Source of the DNA: Anaerolineae bacterium
GTDB lineage: Bacteria > Chloroflexota > Anaerolineae > DUEN01
NCBI GenBank assembly: GCA_021159845.1
Contig: JAGHDS010000071.1
Span: 1 to 14,258, forward strand
DNA length: 14,258 nucleotides
Reading direction: 5' to 3'
The notes below the pieces were generated by a model. It ran no database searches, had not been told where the DNA came from, and worked only from the letters and a program-made list of their open reading frames with translations. Shown piece by piece: positions 13,631 through 14,258 of the stretch. The position numbers and the translations under genes were made by a program. Within the stretch, counting starts at the first letter, position 1, and each line of letters begins with the position of its first letter.

Positions 13631-14258
13631 TCAAGAAGAGGAGCGAGGAGTGAGAAGCTTGCCTTCCGATTGCAAACGGATCAGCCTCTCCAAGGCGACC
13701 TTCGCCGCCTCCTGAGCTGCGGCCTGCTTGCTATGGCCCTCTCCCTCCCCATACACAGTGTCATCGATCAGCGCCTGCACGGTGAATATCTTGGCATGAT
13801 CGGGGCCGCGCTCACCCACGGTGCGATAGTGCGGCGTAACCTGGAAATGAGCCTGGCTCCACTCCTGGAGGCGGCTCTTCGCGTCCTTGTTCAGTGCCTC
13901 CTGCAGTACGCGGTCCAGCTCCGGCTCCATGAAGGGGAGAACAAAGCGCTCAACCGCCTCCAACCCCTGATCGAGATAAAGCGCCCCCACCAATGCCTCG
14001 AAGGCAGCGCATAACGTTCCCGAGCGGCCCCGCCCGCCGGACTCTTCCTCGCCGTGCCCCATGAGCAGGAACCGGCCCAAATCTATCCGCTGCGCGAACC
14101 GGGCAAGCGTGTCACGGCGCACCAGAGCAGCTCGCATGTTCGTCAGCGGCCCTTCGGGCTGCTCCGGGAACCGATGATACAAAAACTCCGCCACCAGGAA
14201 GTCCAAAACGGCGTCTCCCAAGAACTCTAGACGTTCATTATCCGTCAAGGACACGCCC
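13631..14258 (-). CDS. rnc: Ribonuclease III, 5' end missing
   Basis: Double-strand-specific endoribonuclease that matures rRNA and other structured RNAs. The gene runs off the right edge: the frame stays open to 14257 and begins just before the signature DNERLEFLGDAVL, so about 30 residues are missing; 208 are visible. From the GTG codon at 14254 counted as residue 1, E7, E10 and D14 match catalytic E38, E41 and D45 of E. coli RNase III, E34 matches E65, and E86 matches E117. The position of D114 is alanine here (A83, in CAAFEALVGALYLD). The C-terminal double-stranded-RNA-binding domain (about 125-192) includes DAKSRLQEW and the helix HSKQAAAQEAAKVAL. The next gene in the same direction starts 145 bases downstream. 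Confidence 0.95.
   Translation of the reverse strand, partial: GVSLTDNERLEFLGDAVLDFLVAEFLYHRFPEQPEGPLTNMRAALVRRDTLARFAQRIDLGRFLLMGHGEEESGGRGRSGTLCAAFEALVGALYLDQGLEAVERFVLPFMEPELDRVLQEALNKDAKSRLQEWSQAHFQVTPHYRTVGERGPDHAKIFTVQALIDDTVYGEGEGHSKQAAAQEAAKVALERLIRLQSEGKLLTPRSSS

Noticed and set aside
1..14258. CRISPR array, prophage or defence island
   Set aside because: No regularly spaced direct repeats, integrase, phage structural or nuclease/toxin genes are seen; the genes are mostly housekeeping and metabolic.

Overview
The window is GC-rich bacterial chromosome with closely packed genes, frequent GTG/TTG starts and several translationally coupled gene pairs. Gene content points to Chloroflexota (Anaerolineae or Roseiflexus-like). 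The main clue is an isopentenyl phosphate kinase, otherwise mostly archaeal but known from Chloroflexota. A selA gene, an A-type flavodiiron protein, a YfbK-type vWA lipoprotein and a GH63-like glycosidase accompany it. The phylum assignment is inference; no rRNA or other phylogenetic marker is complete here. There is no phage, CRISPR, tRNA, rRNA or transposase gene.

Left, + strand (1-2898): the 3' part of an EamA/DMT transporter, a 147-residue membrane protein of unknown function, diaminopimelate decarboxylase (lysA) and an eight-cysteine protein of unknown function. The last three are chained by short gaps or start/stop overlaps and look like one operon ending lysine biosynthesis. They meet the next block tail to tail at 2899-2971.

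Middle, - strand (2972-7706): a GH63/trehalase-like glycosidase with its own promoter (perfect TATAAT) and a dyad in the leader, followed by a YifB/ComM-type AAA+ ATPase. Upstream lies a complete flavodiiron protein (fprA), separated from the glycosidase by about 300 bases that hold several hairpins.

Centre right, - strand (7818-10508): a promoter with a perfect TTGACA box, overlapped by a 13-bp inverted repeat, drives selA, then an aconitase-X swivel subunit (DUF126), then isopentenyl phosphate kinase. Junctions are an 8-nt overlap and a 2-nt gap. The swivel subunit resembles the small subunit of archaeal phosphomevalonate dehydratase. That enzyme acts two steps before isopentenyl phosphate kinase in the archaeal modified mevalonate pathway. 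This pairing in an apparently bacterial operon is the most interesting observation in the window.

Right, - strand (10664-14258): a vWA-domain lipoprotein, a 323-base gap with a repeat element made of inverted 9-bp units, a 158-residue membrane protein coupled to a single-domain response regulator, and RNase III (rnc, 5' end outside the window). The RNase III has alanine where the family normally has a metal-binding aspartate.
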